Below the pieces are notes generated by a model. The model was not told the origin of the DNA. It saw nothing but the letters and a program-made list of their open reading frames with translations, and did no database searches. 64,000 nt of DNA from Moritella yayanosii. GTDB lineage: Bacteria > Pseudomonadota > Gammaproteobacteria > Enterobacterales > Moritellaceae. A program made the position numbers and the translations under genes. Below, one piece after another: positions 62,919 to 64,000 of the stretch; position 1 is the first letter of the stretch, and each line of letters begins with the position of its first letter. The stretch covers positions 2,356,001-2,420,000 of the forward strand of contig NZ_LS483250.1 in the NCBI RefSeq assembly GCF_900465055.1. Reading direction: 5' to 3'.

Positions 62919-64000
62919 GTGGCAAATTTAAGTAATTTAGAACCGCAAGTTGTCTGGCATATTTTTGAGCAAATGTGTGCCCACCCACGTCCTTCAAAGC
63001 ATGAAGAAAAAGTCTCTGCGTGGATCCAAAAATTAGCGAAAGATCATAATATTGAATGCAAAGAAGACAAAGTGGGCAACCTTATCCTACGTAAATCTGC
63101 GACCGCTGGTATGGAAGATCGTAAAGGTGTGGTATTACAAGCGCACATGGACATGGTTCCGCAAAAAAATTCTGACATCGAACATAACTTTGTTACTGAT
63201 CCTATTGATGCCTATGTTGATGGTGAATGGGTAACAGCCCGTGGTACAACATTAGGCGCTGATAATGGTATTGGTCTAGCAGCCAGTCTTGCCGTTATCT
63301 TTTCAGACAATATTGAACATGGTCCACTCGAAGTACTTGTCACTATCGATGAAGAAGCCGGTATGACTGGCGCGTTTGGTCTTGAAGCCGGTTGGTTAGA
63401 AGGTGACATCCTACTAAATACAGATTCAGAAGACGAAGGCGAAGTATACATGGGTTGTGCGGGCGGCATTGACGCTAACATTCAGTTCCCACTGCAACAT
63501 GAAGCCGCGCCAAGCGATCATCAAACATTTGAAATTGTTATTAAAGGTTTAAAAGGCGGTCACTCTGGTGTTGATATCCACCTAGGCCGTGGTAATGCCA
63601 ACAAACTATTAGCCCGTTTCCTAAAAGAAGCAGGTCGTGACATCGCGGTTCGTCTAGCAACCATCAATGGCGGTACGTTACGTAACGCTATCCCACGAGA
63701 AGCCTTCGCGATTGTTACCGTAGCACCAGCACAACGTGAAGAATTTAAAGCCTGCTTGGAATTTTTCACCCAAGCAATAAAAAAAGAACTCAGCGCAACA
63801 GAACCGTTTATCGAAGTAACCTTAACGCCAATTGTTGAGCAACCACAAGTATTAACCGTCGATTGCCAAACTCGTCTTATCGCGGCATTAAATGGGGTAT
63901 TTAACGGCGTTGTACGCATGAGTGACGAAGTTGAAGGTGTGGTTGAAACATCATCCAATCTAGGTGTCGTAGAAACACAAACTGATAACGTCTTTATCAA
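62919..64000 (+). CDS. pepD: Aminoacyl-histidine dipeptidase, 5' part (runs off the right edge)
   Basis: Peptidase D of the M20 family, which hydrolyses a broad range of dipeptides in the cytoplasm. A GTG start at 62919 has AAGGAG eight bases upstream, and 360 codons are open to the window edge. E. coli PepD has 485, so the last quarter is missing. Metal-site motifs are LQAHMDMVPQK (near 78-88), TLGADNGIGLA (near 118), IDEEAGMTGAFG and TDSEDEGE. The pepD-gpt pair is as in E. coli. Confidence 0.95.
   Translation, partial: MANLSNLEPQVVWHIFEQMCAHPRPSKHEEKVSAWIQKLAKDHNIECKEDKVGNLILRKSATAGMEDRKGVVLQAHMDMVPQKNSDIEHNFVTDPIDAYVDGEWVTARGTTLGADNGIGLAASLAVIFSDNIEHGPLEVLVTIDEEAGMTGAFGLEAGWLEGDILLNTDSEDEGEVYMGCAGGIDANIQFPLQHEAAPSDHQTFEIVIKGLKGGHSGVDIHLGRGNANKLLARFLKEAGRDIAVRLATINGGTLRNAIPREAFAIVTVAPAQREEFKACLEFFTQAIKKELSATEPFIEVTLTPIVEQPQVLTVDCQTRLIAALNGVFNGVVRMSDEVEGVVETSSNLGVVETQTDNVFI

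Overview
The window looks like chromosome from a marine, AT-rich gammaproteobacterium related to Vibrio, Shewanella and especially Moritella. This is judged from gene content and order and from remembered protein similarity; no search was run. Several blocks keep the E. coli gene order: metNIQ-gmhB-rRNA operon, bolA-yajG-ampG-yajQ-panE-thiI, leuS-lptE-holA-nadD-rsfS-rlmH-mrdA-rodA-rlpA-dacA-ybeD-lipB-lipA, and proA-proB-crl-gpt-pepD. A complete sodium-pumping NQR operon fits a marine organism.

Layout. 1-4339 is an rRNA operon read on the minus strand: promoter, boxA leader, 16S, tRNA-Ile, tRNA-Ala and the 5' two thirds of 23S. 4394-7731 holds gmhB and the divergent methionine importer metNIQ. 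7881-12168 is mixed: an unknown secreted protein, a decayed IS50/Tn5-type insertion sequence with a perfect 9-bp target duplication, ytfJ, a TIGR03899-type gene and a MITE-like repeat. 12169-17759 is the sulfate assimilation operon cysD-cysN-SLC13 permease-cysC-cysQ. dinB follows.

18994-25112 is the accessory part. It has a long AT-rich gap, a two-gene unit pairing a PhnW-like transaminase with a CDP-alcohol phosphatidyltransferase, a shrunken IS1634-type transposase relic and a secreted M4 metalloprotease. 25382-32494 is nqrABCDEF-apbE-nqrM. 32908-42907 contains bolA, rlmG, yajG, a periplasmic cyclophilin, ampG, yajQ, a VanZ protein, panE, thiI, a short LigB-like ligase and a small unknown protein. 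43014-58069 runs from a YbeL-type gene and leuS through outer-membrane assembly, replication, NAD synthesis, ribosome silencing, cell-wall elongation and lipoate genes. 58209-64000 has an unusual membrane-anchored 14-residue-repeat protein, proBA, crl, gpt and the start of pepD.

Most of the window is conserved core genome. The parts most worth following are the transaminase/CDP-alcohol transferase pair, the 14-residue-repeat protein, the truncated exported-looking DNA ligase, the IS50 relic and the dispersed inverted repeat that fills or flanks several gene junctions.
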